Positions 7,917 to 17,187 of a stretch of DNA of 64,000 bases are shown piece after piece (within the stretch, counting starts at the first letter, position 1; each line of letters opens with the position of its first letter). Position numbers and translations under genes: made by a program. The stretch comes from UBA11872 sp965198285 (lineage in GTDB: Bacteria; Chloroflexota; UBA11872). The DNA is taken from assembly GCA_965198285.1 (NCBI GenBank), contig OZ240251.1, positions 2,914,001-2,978,000 on the forward strand. The letters run 5' to 3'. The notes below the pieces were generated by a model that worked only from the letters and a program-made list of their open reading frames with translations, had not been told where the DNA came from and did not search any database.

Positions 7917-9837
7917 CTAGGCTTGGCGCACTCGGACACGGACCGGCGCCAGTCCCTCAAGCTCGGCCTCGACCAACACACCGCGAACGAGATCTTCGGA
8001 TGGGAGTACCAGGGCCGGTCCCAGCGGCCCTAGCCCAATCGTCGCCTGGCAAGAGGGTGATGACTCGGCTCAGATAGGCGATGGTCGCCGCGGCGTCGTG
8101 GCTGTAGTCCGCGCTCGACGCGCGGTGGGTCGCACCGTTGACCCGCAGGTGGGCCGCGCGGACGGTGGCAATGTCAACTTCAGACCCAACCGGCGTGGCC
8201 TGGCCGAGGATGTGCCTGCCATCCCCGCAGTAGCCCAGAAAGCTGGAAAAGCGGTGCTCATAGTCCGTGACCGGCGGCACAAGCCGCTCGGTTGGCCCGG
8301 CGTCGTGGATGGCAAGCAAGGTTGCAAGCCCCGCCACGTGCCCTAGGGCGGTCTCAGGCGTTTCCGCATACGCGTGTTCGGGCCCGAGGACGACCGCAAG
8401 CTGGCATGTAATTCGAACAGTGCCTGCATCGGAAGGAAGTCCAACCAAGCGCTCCTCGCCAGTGTCGGCGGCGTCGGCCACGCTGAGGCTAGCGATGGGA
8501 ACGGCCACGGGCGCGGGCAACACTGGCGATGCGCAGCCCTCGAGCTCGAGTGAGGCCGCGTCGCGCTGATTGCCCAGGAGCATCCAGAAGCCGTGCGGCG
8601 GCGGCAGTCCGGGTAATGCAGGAGGTCCGGCGTCGTCCGCCGCCGCCCGATCCGACACAAGGCGATCGACCGGCGACGAGTCGTCCACCGTTCCCACGAA
8701 GTAGTACGGGCTTTTGCCGTTGCGCTCTGCTTGCTGCGGCGCGTCCGGGTAGTAGACGGGGGTGCGCAAGGCGCCCACGCGCTCGGCTTCGACTTCAAGC
8801 AGCGTGTGACCGGAGCCGTGATCGGTGGGCATGTCGCTAATCCCGTCCCAACCCGCCGCGCCCAGGCTCACAATCGTGCCGGGTTGCAACGTGAAGAGAT
8901 GCGACAGGCGTTCGACCGCATCTTCCACGCCCAGGAGGTGCGAGCCGGTATGCGAACGATTGCGCAGGCGTCCGTCCTGGCGTGTCCAAAGCATCAGGTC
9001 GTGGGGATCGCCCACTTCATCGTGCGTCACGATCCAGGGACCGGCCGGCCCGCAGCCATCGGTCGCCTTATCGGCAATCTGCGTCGTGTTACGCACGTCC
9101 CCGGTTCTACCTCCGGGCACGTGCGGGGTATACACATTGCTGTAACCGTCGTTGGTGCACAGATACCCGGCCACATGCCGGTACGCGTGGTCGGCTGAAA
9201 CCCGGTGGGCCGGCGCGCCGATCACGAACCCCAGCTCGGCGCCGAAGCTGAGTTGCGCATGCGGCGGCAAGTAGAGCGGTTCGTCCTGGCCCAGCAGCGC
9301 ATTGACCGTCCGCACTCGCTTGGCCGGGACGCGCGTCATGATGTGCTGCGTCGGGTCCATGCCCTCCTGCTTGCGCCACACGGTTGGGCTATTGCCGTGC
9401 AACACCATCCACAGCGGCGGATCCGGCACCGGCGTCCGCAGCCGCGCACACGACGCTGGCACGAGCGCCGACTGCAGCAGAGCGTCGTCGTCGCCGCTCA
9501 GTGCCAACCGGCGCACGGTCTCGACGAGGTCGCGCAACTCAGCCAGCGCTGGCGGTCCTCCGGCCAGAATCCGGCGGGTGGAGACGTGACCTTCGTAGGG
9601 AAGCTCGAACATGGCGGCCGGCCAGCGGACGCGAGCGCCGACCGTCGCGAGGACGTGACGCGCTACCGCGACATCCAGGAAGTAGCGCGTGAATCCCGGC
9701 GCCGGTGCATTTGGATCGGGCGCCGAGTCTGTAGCGTCGGACTCCGTGTCGCGTGCAGACCCGTCCCAGCCCTCGGGAAGATCGAGCACGACCGCCGCCC
9801 GGTCCTGGCCCGCGCGCACGATGGTGGTCAGCTTCAT
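7917..9837 (-). pseudogene. Double fumarylacetoacetase-fold (FAH) protein, 3' frameshifted
   Basis: About 640 residues with two tandem FAH-like domains. The first (to ~residue 310) has the ligand-type motif FGAELGFVIG and GYLCTNDGYSNVY. The second (~residue 390 on) is more divergent: its ITCQLAVVLG lacks the acidic pair, so it may be structural. The current frame ends at 7957 with a nonsense tail after VITLLPGD. In the next frame the expected ending continues (IGLGPLGPALVLPSEDLVRG, then VEAELEGLAPVRVRVRQA) and stops at TAG 7919-7917. A 2-base loss near 8040-8044 explains this, either a real mutation or an assembly error. FAH proteins act on acylpyruvate or dioxo-acid intermediates of aromatic or sugar-acid breakdown. 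Confidence 0.7.
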
Positions 9838-9923
9838 GTCGCGGAATGTCCTACACGCTGGACGGTCGGCTCAGCGTGGCATAGCCCCAGCCGAAACGCG
9901 AGCGACGCACGGGCCGGGTCACA

Positions 9924-11393
9924 CTACTCGTCCACGAATTGAAAGGCGTACAACCTAGTGCCGCGCATCACGAACCGCAGGCGCACAGGCTCGCGGACCT
10001 TTACGGGCAGCGTCGAGTCGCCGTGCCAGGTGACAACGCGTCGGATGTGGTTGCCCAGCACCCGGTCGCACGCGTCCAGTGTGTACCCGTCAATGGCCCG
10101 CCCCTCGGCATCCTGTAGCTCAATCCGGGCCTCGCCGCTGGCCGATGCATCGATATTGAGTTCCAGGCGATTGCCGGCAAAGACAATGGGCTTCGTGATC
10201 AGCTCGCCGCCGCCGTAGGCCGCTTCGGCGCCGACGAAGCCGTCCAGGCGCTGCTCGGTCCAAACGATCTGGCCGCCGGGGTTGTTCTTGCGTTTGAGCC
10301 CATGCGACTGGTCGTACGCGGTGCCGTATTGGTAGGTCGAGTCGCCCCGGATGACCATCCCGAGGGCCGAATAGACCATCTGCGATCGGGGCCCGGCGGG
10401 ATCGATGCGGACGTAGGGCCGACGGTCTGGGCGGTCCCAGATGATCCCGTCGCGGCTGACGGCCAACTGAATCTCCATCAAGCCATCGTTGCCACGCGGC
10501 TCGGCGTCGTGGATTTCGGCCTCGGTGAAATGCTTGTACGCGGAGAAGGTCGAGATGTACACGTCATCGGCGCCCGGATACTTGACGACCGAGGGCGTGT
10601 AAATATCCATGTCCGGTGGGTCCAGATCGTCCAACGCGAGCACCGTCGGAAGTTCATTGGTGAGTCGCGAGCTGCCCAACTGAACCGGCGAATCGGTCAG
10701 TTGCCAGCCGTCGCGCGATGTGAGGTCATCGGTTTCCCACCGCGCGACCGCGCGCCGCCACGGCCCAACGGCGCTCAGCCACTTCCCGTCATGGCCGGTC
10801 GGGACCCAGTTGCGGAAATATGCCACGTAGCGTCCGATCCGCTCATCCCAGAAGGCGTGGTTTTGCGTATCCCCATGCAGCTCGACGCCGTTTCCGCCTT
10901 TCCACGTGAACCGAAGGCCGTCGGTCGACGCGAAATAGCCGAAACCGAGTTGACCGACGTCTGGGTCTTGGTTCAGCCAATACCCTTTGTAACGCTCCTC
11001 CGGGGGAGCCGCGGGGTCTTTGAAGGGGCTCCCCGGCGTCCCCGGCAGGAGGTTGTTCGCACCGACATGGTTGAGCTCGACGAGGCCAAGCTCCGGCTTG
11101 TGCCAGTGGACGCCATCCAGCGACTCGGCATACCCCCAGCGGAAGGTTTCGAGATTGCCCGCGCCCATGTGGCTGGACGCATACCACATACGCGCCAGAC
11201 CGTCGTCGTCGATCACGGTATTCGGAAAGTGGAGGTGGTGCTCCCAGGCCCGATCCCGGTGAATGGCCACCCCGCCAACGCGCGGCGGGTTTACTCGCAG
11301 CCGGACGTCCTCGACCTGATCGACGAGCGAGAAATCGATGAAGACATGCTTCTGAGATCCGAGATCGATCGACTCGCTTGCGTGGCCTGTCAT
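9924..11393 (-). CDS. Beta-propeller glycoside-hydrolase-like protein
   Basis: 489 residues. Propeller motifs include KHVFIDFSLVDQVEDV, TVIDDDGLARMWYASSHMG, ESLDGVHWHKPELGLVELN and LAVSRDGIIWDRP. The C-terminal sandwich has the family signature (RLELNIDASASGEARIELQD then VVTWHGDSTLPVKVREPVRL). It is 45 residues shorter than the paralogue at 5234, mainly in the N-terminal half. The start ATG 11393 overlaps the TGA of a tiny upstream frame (ATGA). It shares strand with the FAH gene about 90 bases downstream, so these may be one transcript. The precise substrate is unknown; glycan trimming is inference from fold resemblance only. Confidence 0.75.
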   Translation of the reverse strand: MTGHASESIDLGSQKHVFIDFSLVDQVEDVRLRVNPPRVGGVAIHRDRAWEHHLHFPNTVIDDDGLARMWYASSHMGAGNLETFRWGYAESLDGVHWHKPELGLVELNHVGANNLLPGTPGSPFKDPAAPPEERYKGYWLNQDPDVGQLGFGYFASTDGLRFTWKGGNGVELHGDTQNHAFWDERIGRYVAYFRNWVPTGHDGKWLSAVGPWRRAVARWETDDLTSRDGWQLTDSPVQLGSSRLTNELPTVLALDDLDPPDMDIYTPSVVKYPGADDVYISTFSAYKHFTEAEIHDAEPRGNDGLMEIQLAVSRDGIIWDRPDRRPYVRIDPAGPRSQMVYSALGMVIRGDSTYQYGTAYDQSHGLKRKNNPGGQIVWTEQRLDGFVGAEAAYGGGELITKPIVFAGNRLELNIDASASGEARIELQDAEGRAIDGYTLDACDRVLGNHIRRVVTWHGDSTLPVKVREPVRLRFVMRGTRLYAFQFVDE

Positions 11394-11524
11394 CCTGCCG
11401 CCTCGATTCCTACCGCCGCCTGAGCCTCAGCCGACGCTCCGCGGTCGTCGGTGTTGTGGAAGTACCGCGCCCGATCATGCCCGAGCAACTTCGTCAAGAC
11501 AGCGAATCGAAAGAGCCGGCTCAT
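11390..11524 (-). CDS. Possible small protein coupled to the propeller gene
   Basis: A 44-residue frame (MSRLFRFAVLTKLLGHDRAR...IEAAG) whose TGA overlaps the downstream ATG as ATGA, the usual sign of translational coupling. No family is recognised and no strong Shine-Dalgarno is seen. It could equally be a chance frame. Confidence 0.3.
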   Translation of the reverse strand: MSRLFRFAVLTKLLGHDRARYFHNTDDRGASAEAQAAVGIEAAG

Positions 11525-11659
11525 AGCTACCCGACCGATCAGCATTGACGATCTGGAATCCAGCGCGGCGCCGCACCACGATCCAGTACCGTTGACCACC
11601 GGTTACGCTGGCGTTAATCGTAGTCGATGCCTGCTCAACTGCCTGCGTCAGCATCGCGA

Positions 11660-11905
11660 CTATCCGCCGCTCTTGGCCGACTTCGAGTCTTCGATCCTCT
11701 TCGCGTAGCCCTCTTGAATCTTCTCCCTCTCCGCGTCGGACGCCGCCGGCCCGTATAAGCCTGAACGACTCATCCTGTCTCCGCTTCCGCGGAAATCAAA
11801 GTCATCACTGGCTTCACAGCCAGCAGCGGCCACGAACGTCGCCATCCCAAACACCACGGCCACACAGGTCACGGCCAGTTTGCGACGCATCCGCGCGATA
11901 GGCAT
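11660..11905 (-). CDS. Small lipoprotein of unknown function
   Basis: 81 residues from ATG 11905 (a second Met, giving 76 residues, is at 11890). The N-terminus MPIARMRRKLAVTC is basic, followed by a hydrophobic core and a lipobox ending TFVAAAGC, so the mature protein would be a short diacylglycerol-anchored chain on the outer face. The mature part is charged and ends RIEDSKSAKSGG. No domain is recognised. Confidence 0.55.
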   Translation of the reverse strand: MPIARMRRKLAVTCVAVVFGMATFVAAAGCEASDDFDFRGSGDRMSRSGLYGPAASDAEREKIQEGYAKRIEDSKSAKSGG

Positions 11906-12160
11906 GACTATCACGTGCGAGCTTGCGGGACGAGGCCGCCACTCGCCGTTGACCCGCTGCTCGGTGTGACGTGGTAGCCGTTGCTGCCTGGATTCCCGGG
12001 CGGCCAAACGTGTGGCCTATGCAGGGAGAAGTGAACGCGCTTCACGTTGAAAACCTCATCGCCAGTTGGAGCCAGACTGCGAGTCCTTTGGCTCTTGCCA
12101 CCACCACCCGTCCACCGCCTGTTGAGCGGCGCCGGCAGGTCGGCCGCCTCGCCGACTCGT

Positions 12161-12188
12161 TTGAGTGCGAAATGTGCAGGGCTAGAAT
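12161..12188 (+). promoter_or_regulatory. Putative sigma-70-type promoter of PhyH gene 1
   Basis: -35 TTGAGT (12161-12166), 16-base spacer, -10 TAGAAT (12183-12188; 5 of 6 to TATAAT). It lies 28 bases before ATG 12217, which supports that start over upstream in-frame Mets. Confidence 0.5.
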
Positions 12189-12216
12189 AGCCGCGCCCCA
12201 CACGCGGCGGCAACCA

Positions 12217-13449
12217 ATGCAGTTTGATCGTCAGCTGTTTCTCGAGGACGGCTACGCGATCTTGCGAAACGTCATCCCACCCGAGCGGCTGGATAAATTG
12301 CGAGCCAGCTTTGAGGTGCTGGTTGACCGGCAGCAGACCATCTGGGCGCGCGATCCCGAGGACCCGAGCAACCACGCCTATAAGGTCAAGCAACCGCGCC
12401 TGGCGTTTCAGACCGGGGTGGACGCAGCCACGGCCAACACGGTGGAGTTGTGCCTGCAGGCCAACACGTTGGGCGTCAGCCGGCAGGCGCTGCGCGACCC
12501 GGATGCAGCAGTGTCGATGATGTTCCTGATGTGCAACCCCGCAACCGACTACGGGCCGGATCTTTGGCATCGCGACCATCATCACGGGCCGTATAGCCAG
12601 GCGCCGCTGGCAGGTTTGCAGACGGACATGCTGGCCAACGGTGGGCCGGGCTCGGTGCAGTGGAACATTGCGCTGTACGGCGATGACGTGCTGTGGGTGG
12701 TGCCCGGCAGTCATCGCCGCCTGAACACGCCACAGGAGAATCGCGAGCTACACGACGATCCCCGCGGGCCGCTGTCAAACGGCATGCAGGTAGAGCTGCA
12801 GGCCGGCGACGGCGTGATGTACATCAACACCAACCTGCACTGGCCCAGCACCTACACCACGAAGCTGCGACGCTGCATCCACCTCGGGTACCGCGCCTTC
12901 ACTGGCCAGTTGTTTCCCTACGCACCGGGCTTCTATTGGAACCCGGGCTTCATCAAACACTTGTCGTCAGAGGCCTGCGCGATGTTTGAGCGATTCACCG
13001 AGTTGGACGAACGCGAACGCGATCGGATTGAAGCGTTGTTTCGCGCAATGCTCGATCAGGATGCCGATAGATTTCGCGAAGCCCTGACCCTGCTGCACCC
13101 CGGGACGACGGGACGAATCGTCTGTGTTGTCTTGATGTCGAAACTGGCGAACAGGATCGAAACACTAAAACGTCCAGAGATTGCCGACCTACCCGAACGT
13201 GCGCGTGCGGCGGCCGTTGGCGAGCAGCCGTTCAGCATGGGCTACTTCAACGATCTAGCCCGGCGATTCACGACCGACGAAGCCGCACTGCTCCGGCAGC
13301 GCTTCGCTGCCTTGGACGCCAGGCTCCAGAGCGAGCCCCAAGAGTCCGCGCCCCGGATTCAGGGCGGCCTCACACGCTACAGGCGCGAGGACATGCCGAC
13401 CGATTTCGACGTGGATGAGTTCATCGCAAGCTGGAGCGAGGCTGCGTAA
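12217..13449 (+). CDS. Phytanoyl-CoA dioxygenase (PhyH) family protein 1
   Basis: 410 residues. ATG 12217 (MQFDRQLFLEDGYAILRNVI) matches the start of the paralogue at 17188 and lies after a good promoter. It is a non-haem Fe(II)/2-oxoglutarate oxygenase. The iron ligands are visible as His118 and Asp120 in LWHRDHHH and a distal His208 in NTNLHWPS; the Arg in KLRRCIHLGYR should bind the 2-oxoglutarate carboxylate. The family hydroxylates varied small molecules and the substrate is not inferable. The paralogue 5 kb downstream shares long identical blocks (RDPEDPSNHAYKVKQPRLAF vs RDPEDPGNHAYKVKQPRLAF), so the two arose by a fairly recent duplication. It converges with the solute-binding gene. 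Confidence 0.88.
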   Translation: MQFDRQLFLEDGYAILRNVIPPERLDKLRASFEVLVDRQQTIWARDPEDPSNHAYKVKQPRLAFQTGVDAATANTVELCLQANTLGVSRQALRDPDAAVSMMFLMCNPATDYGPDLWHRDHHHGPYSQAPLAGLQTDMLANGGPGSVQWNIALYGDDVLWVVPGSHRRLNTPQENRELHDDPRGPLSNGMQVELQAGDGVMYINTNLHWPSTYTTKLRRCIHLGYRAFTGQLFPYAPGFYWNPGFIKHLSSEACAMFERFTELDERERDRIEALFRAMLDQDADRFREALTLLHPGTTGRIVCVVLMSKLANRIETLKRPEIADLPERARAAAVGEQPFSMGYFNDLARRFTTDEAALLRQRFAALDARLQSEPQESAPRIQGGLTRYRREDMPTDFDVDEFIASWSEAA

Positions 13450-13532
13450 CCGGACGTCGCGCTGATCCGCCTCCGTCAGCGACGACCTGACTATTGGCTT
13501 GGGAACATCTCGCCGCACGGCCTGGGCAACAA

Positions 13533-13566
13533 GCCGGGAGGGCACGTAGGTGCGTGCCCTCCCGGC
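13533..13566. terminator. Perfect 14-bp hairpin between convergent genes
   Basis: GCCGGGAGGGCACG, loop TAGGTG, CGTGCCCTCCCGGC: a perfect stem with a 6-base loop. It sits between the PhyH gene ending at 13449 and the minus-strand gene ending at 13587. Neither side has a clear U-tract, so a bidirectional terminator or 3'-end stabiliser is inferred from position and stability. Confidence 0.6.
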
Positions 13567-13586
13567 TACCATCACGGTCCTGACGC

Positions 13587-15161
13587 CTAGCGGGTCACGT
13601 CGCCGCGATCCAGTCGCTCCTGCCACCGCTTCATGATGGCGCTTGTGGCCTTCGTCGCCTCCTCAATTGCCTCCGTCGCCGTCGCTTCGCCCACGAGCGC
13701 TTTGCCAAGCAGCGGCCCCTCGACCTGGAGAAGCTCCAGCATCGTTGGACCACCGGGCACGTACCACTGCGAGTGACGCACGTACGGCGAGTCATAAGCC
13801 TCATAGAGGTAGTGCATGCCCTCCGGAGGCGCTGCGACGGCCGCCGGCTGGTTCTTGACGTCGTGATGCACCGGCTGATGACCGCGGTCGATGCCGACGC
13901 GGCCCTGAACTTCGGGCCCAGCCAAATAGACTCCGAAATCGACGGTCTGCACCTCTACGCCTGTCGTCGCAGCCGACGCGGCGAAGATATTCGGCTGATC
14001 GCCGTATTCCACATTCGGATGATCCGTCACATTGCCCCAAACCAGCGGCGCAAGCGACCACCGGAACCGGTCCTTGATCCGCGGGATAGCAAAACCCACC
14101 GTGCGGAACCGGCCGCCCCACCAGAAGACTTGCTTGCCGGCGGCAAACGGGCTCCCGATTTCGCCCGAAATCTCGGCCCTTTGCTCCGGCCTGAATGCGA
14201 CCTGATGCTCGAACATTAGGTCCGTCACCCACTGCAGCCCCCGCCAGCCTTCACCGATAAAGTACCCGTCGACCTGGTGGCCTTCCGATCCCATCACCCG
14301 ACGCTGGCTGTCGTTGTAGCCCATGGCGCAGTTGAACGCGGTGCCGAGGCCCGCGTCCGATCCCCAGATTCCTTGCTCGTGGTCGGTGACCTTCTTCATC
14401 TCCTCGAGCAGCTCGTCATAGCGCATACCGTCCCAGGGCTCTTTTGCACCGGCGGCGGCGACGGCGTCGATGTTGTAGAGCAGCCCGTTTAGGCCGCCCT
14501 GGTACATCATGCCGTGGTTGGGACCGTTCATTACCTTGTTCCACTTGCCGTAGTTATTTTGGTCCCGGTTGTCGGAGTGCTCATCGGGTGAAAACAGGTA
14601 GTCCTCCGGTACGAAGCCATCCTTCTTCGCCAGGATGTCGTTTGATTCCAGCCAGGCGCCGGCTGCAATGAACTGTCCGTACGAGTGTCCACTGAGCAAG
14701 TTGATCTCCGACAGTGTGTCGGCGGCCACCTCAACGGCAATCTTCTCGTAAAAAATGTGGTCCTGCGGGATGAACTTAATCTTGACGTCAGGGCGTATCT
14801 GCTCCCAGCGCTCGATGGCCCACTGCATGGCCTGGCCGCGCGGCCCCGACGTGTGGTCGGTCGCGTACTCGAGCTTCACAGTTCGCTGGACGGGCGCGGC
14901 CTCCACCATCACCTCACGCACGACGACCTTCTCAACGACCCGCTCGACCGGCACTTCCTTCTGGACGACCCGCTCGACGACCCGCTCGACCGGCACTTCC
15001 TTCTGGATGACCCGCTCGACCGGCACTTCCTTCTCAACGATCTTCTCAACCGTCACAACCTGCGTCTCACCGCAGGCGGCCAGCACGGCCAAACCCGCCG
15101 CGCCCGTGACGCCCACAACCGCGCTGCGTAGCATGCGTCTTCGCGAAACGTCTCGCTTCAT
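13587..15161 (-). CDS. Extracellular solute-binding lipoprotein (family 1, ABC importer)
   Basis: About 524 residues. ATG 15161 fits the GGGAGGGA ribosome site better than the adjacent ATG 15164. The N-terminus MKRDVSRRRMLRSAVVGVTG is Tat-like (SRRRM), with a lipobox LAVLAACG. Residues ~35-90 form an unusual linker of repeated EKEVPVERV units, a style frequent in Chloroflexota solute-binding proteins, followed by the binding domain (KLEYATDHTSGPRGQAMQWA and GLNGLLYNIDAVAAAGA). It would bind a carbohydrate or other solute outside the membrane and hand it to permeases, none of which are in this window. It diverges from the six-hairpin glycosidase-like gene at 15435, hinting at linked uptake and breakdown. 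Confidence 0.85.
   Translation of the reverse strand: MKRDVSRRRMLRSAVVGVTGAAGLAVLAACGETQVVTVEKIVEKEVPVERVIQKEVPVERVVERVVQKEVPVERVVEKVVVREVMVEAAPVQRTVKLEYATDHTSGPRGQAMQWAIERWEQIRPDVKIKFIPQDHIFYEKIAVEVAADTLSEINLLSGHSYGQFIAAGAWLESNDILAKKDGFVPEDYLFSPDEHSDNRDQNNYGKWNKVMNGPNHGMMYQGGLNGLLYNIDAVAAAGAKEPWDGMRYDELLEEMKKVTDHEQGIWGSDAGLGTAFNCAMGYNDSQRRVMGSEGHQVDGYFIGEGWRGLQWVTDLMFEHQVAFRPEQRAEISGEIGSPFAAGKQVFWWGGRFRTVGFAIPRIKDRFRWSLAPLVWGNVTDHPNVEYGDQPNIFAASAATTGVEVQTVDFGVYLAGPEVQGRVGIDRGHQPVHHDVKNQPAAVAAPPEGMHYLYEAYDSPYVRHSQWYVPGGPTMLELLQVEGPLLGKALVGEATATEAIEEATKATSAIMKRWQERLDRGDVTR
14918..15060 (-). repeat. In-frame repeats coding the EKEVPVERV linker
   Basis: Near-identical 27-42-base units (such as CTCGACCGGCACTTCCTTCT) repeat four to five times inside the solute-binding gene and encode E(K/R)xVPVERV units. 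They are coding tandem repeats that space the binding domain from the lipid anchor. Confidence 0.8.
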
Positions 15162-15434
15162 CATTCCCTCCCCTGGGCCTCAACAGCTACCGGCGTGGCC
15201 ATGCCCTACCCGGACCGATCAAGCCCTAAAACGCCGCTCGATAGTCCCGAGACAGGCTATACGCCGCCTCACGAAAGACGAATCACCCTAGCACAGACAA
15301 TTCCACCTCGAACTGTGCTGAGCGTCTGTTGTAGCGGCTTGCCAGTCTCGTGTCGGCCGACTCCGTGCTCCGTTCTCGGGCACCGCTAGACTCGTCGCCA
15401 CGATCGCTTCTCAATCCAGAGGGTCGGTTGCACT

Positions 15435-17006
15435 ATGGCTAACGTGTCCGACGTCAACACCACCGACATTCGAGCCGCCATCCGGCTCGGCTGCCGCACA
15501 ATGGCCAGCGTCTTCAATGGCGACGACAACGACATTCCGTTCTTCGGCTCGCAGGTCCGGCCCCACCCGTTTCTGAGCGGCGGCGGAATCGCGGAAGCCC
15601 ACGTGCCCGGTCGTCACCTCAACGCCCTGCTCAACTCCGAAGATGCGGCCGGCATTGACATTGACGAAGCTGCCGTGGAGAAGCACGCGCGAGCCGCGTT
15701 TTTCTCCTACAGCGGGTCGCTGCCGTTACCGCTGAACCGAACCGAAATCGGCGGCCGCCTGGCAGTGTTTGATCCTCACAACGTCCGCGAGGGGTTCCAT
15801 GCCCTCTACGCCCTGGCGCAGTTCCGCGATTCGGCACGCGCTCGGGAAGTCGCGTCCGCCAGTATCGCGGCCATCTTCGAGTACTGGGACCCAGATACCG
15901 GTTGGGATCATGCTCGACTGGAACGCGAGCACCGACTTTCCTTTCAGCCAGCGGAGACCTTCATCGTGGGCCTCGCCCGTGCCATCGGCCCGTTGGTGAA
16001 GTACTTCCGTGCGACCGGCGACGGTGCGGCACTTGAGCTGGCCATCGTGTTGAAGGAAAAGGCGATCTCGGACTTCTTTCTGGCGGACGGGTCGTACGAC
16101 GCCCAGCGGTTCGGGAGGCACACCCACTCCACAACCTGCGTGATGTCGTCGCTCGCGCAGCTGGCCGACCTCACCTCGGATTCCGTTCTGGTGCAGCGCG
16201 TCAAGACCTTCTACGACCACGGGCTGTGGTGCATCCGCGACGCCCTGGGTTGGGTGATGGAAAACAGCGGCGATAAGAACCTTCACGCCCCGGATCGAGG
16301 CGAGGCCAACAACACGGGCGACATCGTGGAGACGGCCCTTATCCTGGGTCGGTGGGGCTATCCCGAGGCGTATCGCGATGCCGAGCGCATCCTTCGGGGA
16401 CACCTGCTGCCTTCCCAACTTCGCGACACCTCGTTCATGGTCGATCCTCCCAACCCCACGAATGAGGACGGTTTGCGGGACCTGGCGGCCAGGCACCTGG
16501 GCGCCTTTGGGTTTCCGGCGCCCTACGGGCACGAGCCGCTGGGAATCGAACGGGTTTCGTTCAACATGGACATCGTGGGCGGCTCGGTGGGATCGTTGTG
16601 CGAGGCCTACCGCGATGGCACTCGGTTTGATCAGGCGGGCCATTGGGTCAACCTGCTCTTCGATCACGAGACCGAGGCGATCAGCGTCGAGTCGATCTAC
16701 ACCCACCGCGCGCTGACGATCACGCTCAAGCGGCCGGGGCCGCTTTTCGTCCGCCTGCCGCCCTGGGTTCCGTCAGGCGGTTTCACGGCCGACGGCTTGC
16801 CCGGAGCGATCCGGGTCACTCGCGGCTACCTCTTCGCATCTTCGCCGCCAATCCACCAACCGATCAGCCTGTCGTTCGCACTGCCGCGGCAGGAGCTGGT
16901 GCTCTCGCCCCACCCCCGCGACATTCGTGTCCGACTGCGGGGCGACGCCGTAACGGCGATGGATAACTTTGGCGCCGACCTGACGTTCTTCGATCCGTTC
17001 GACTGA
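15435..17006 (+). CDS. Six-hairpin (alpha/alpha barrel) glycosidase-like protein
   Basis: 523 residues, soluble, no signal peptide seen. It has helical-barrel spacing with the conserved-looking stretches VFDPHNVREGFHALYALAQF, HTHSTTCVMSSLAQLADLTS and NNTGDIVETALILGRWGYPE, then a C-terminal beta domain (TITLKRPGPLFVRLPPWVPS). The combination of an N-terminal (alpha/alpha)6 barrel and a C-terminal sandwich with 'RLPPW' resembles GH127/DUF1680 beta-L-arabinofuranosidase relatives, although the catalytic Glu/Cys set of GH127 is not clear. It is placed between the solute-binding lipoprotein and PhyH 2; a role in using imported saccharides is inference. Confidence 0.6.
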   Translation: MANVSDVNTTDIRAAIRLGCRTMASVFNGDDNDIPFFGSQVRPHPFLSGGGIAEAHVPGRHLNALLNSEDAAGIDIDEAAVEKHARAAFFSYSGSLPLPLNRTEIGGRLAVFDPHNVREGFHALYALAQFRDSARAREVASASIAAIFEYWDPDTGWDHARLEREHRLSFQPAETFIVGLARAIGPLVKYFRATGDGAALELAIVLKEKAISDFFLADGSYDAQRFGRHTHSTTCVMSSLAQLADLTSDSVLVQRVKTFYDHGLWCIRDALGWVMENSGDKNLHAPDRGEANNTGDIVETALILGRWGYPEAYRDAERILRGHLLPSQLRDTSFMVDPPNPTNEDGLRDLAARHLGAFGFPAPYGHEPLGIERVSFNMDIVGGSVGSLCEAYRDGTRFDQAGHWVNLLFDHETEAISVESIYTHRALTITLKRPGPLFVRLPPWVPSGGFTADGLPGAIRVTRGYLFASSPPIHQPISLSFALPRQELVLSPHPRDIRVRLRGDAVTAMDNFGADLTFFDPFD

Positions 17007-17187
17007 ACGCACGCCACTCGCGTGTCCCACATGCATCGACTACGCTGCAAGTCGCCATATGGAGTGCGTCGGGACGGCAGCCCGGCGGTTATCGACAGCC
17101 CGGCTGAGGGGCTGCGCACGACACGACGTGGAGTTCGTCAATCGGGCCATTCCGCCGTATTCGTGTCCGCTTTGTGAGGAAGAACCA

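Noticed and set aside
14918..15060. CRISPR-like direct repeats
   Set aside because: Units are in frame, have no unique spacers and encode the lipoprotein linker.
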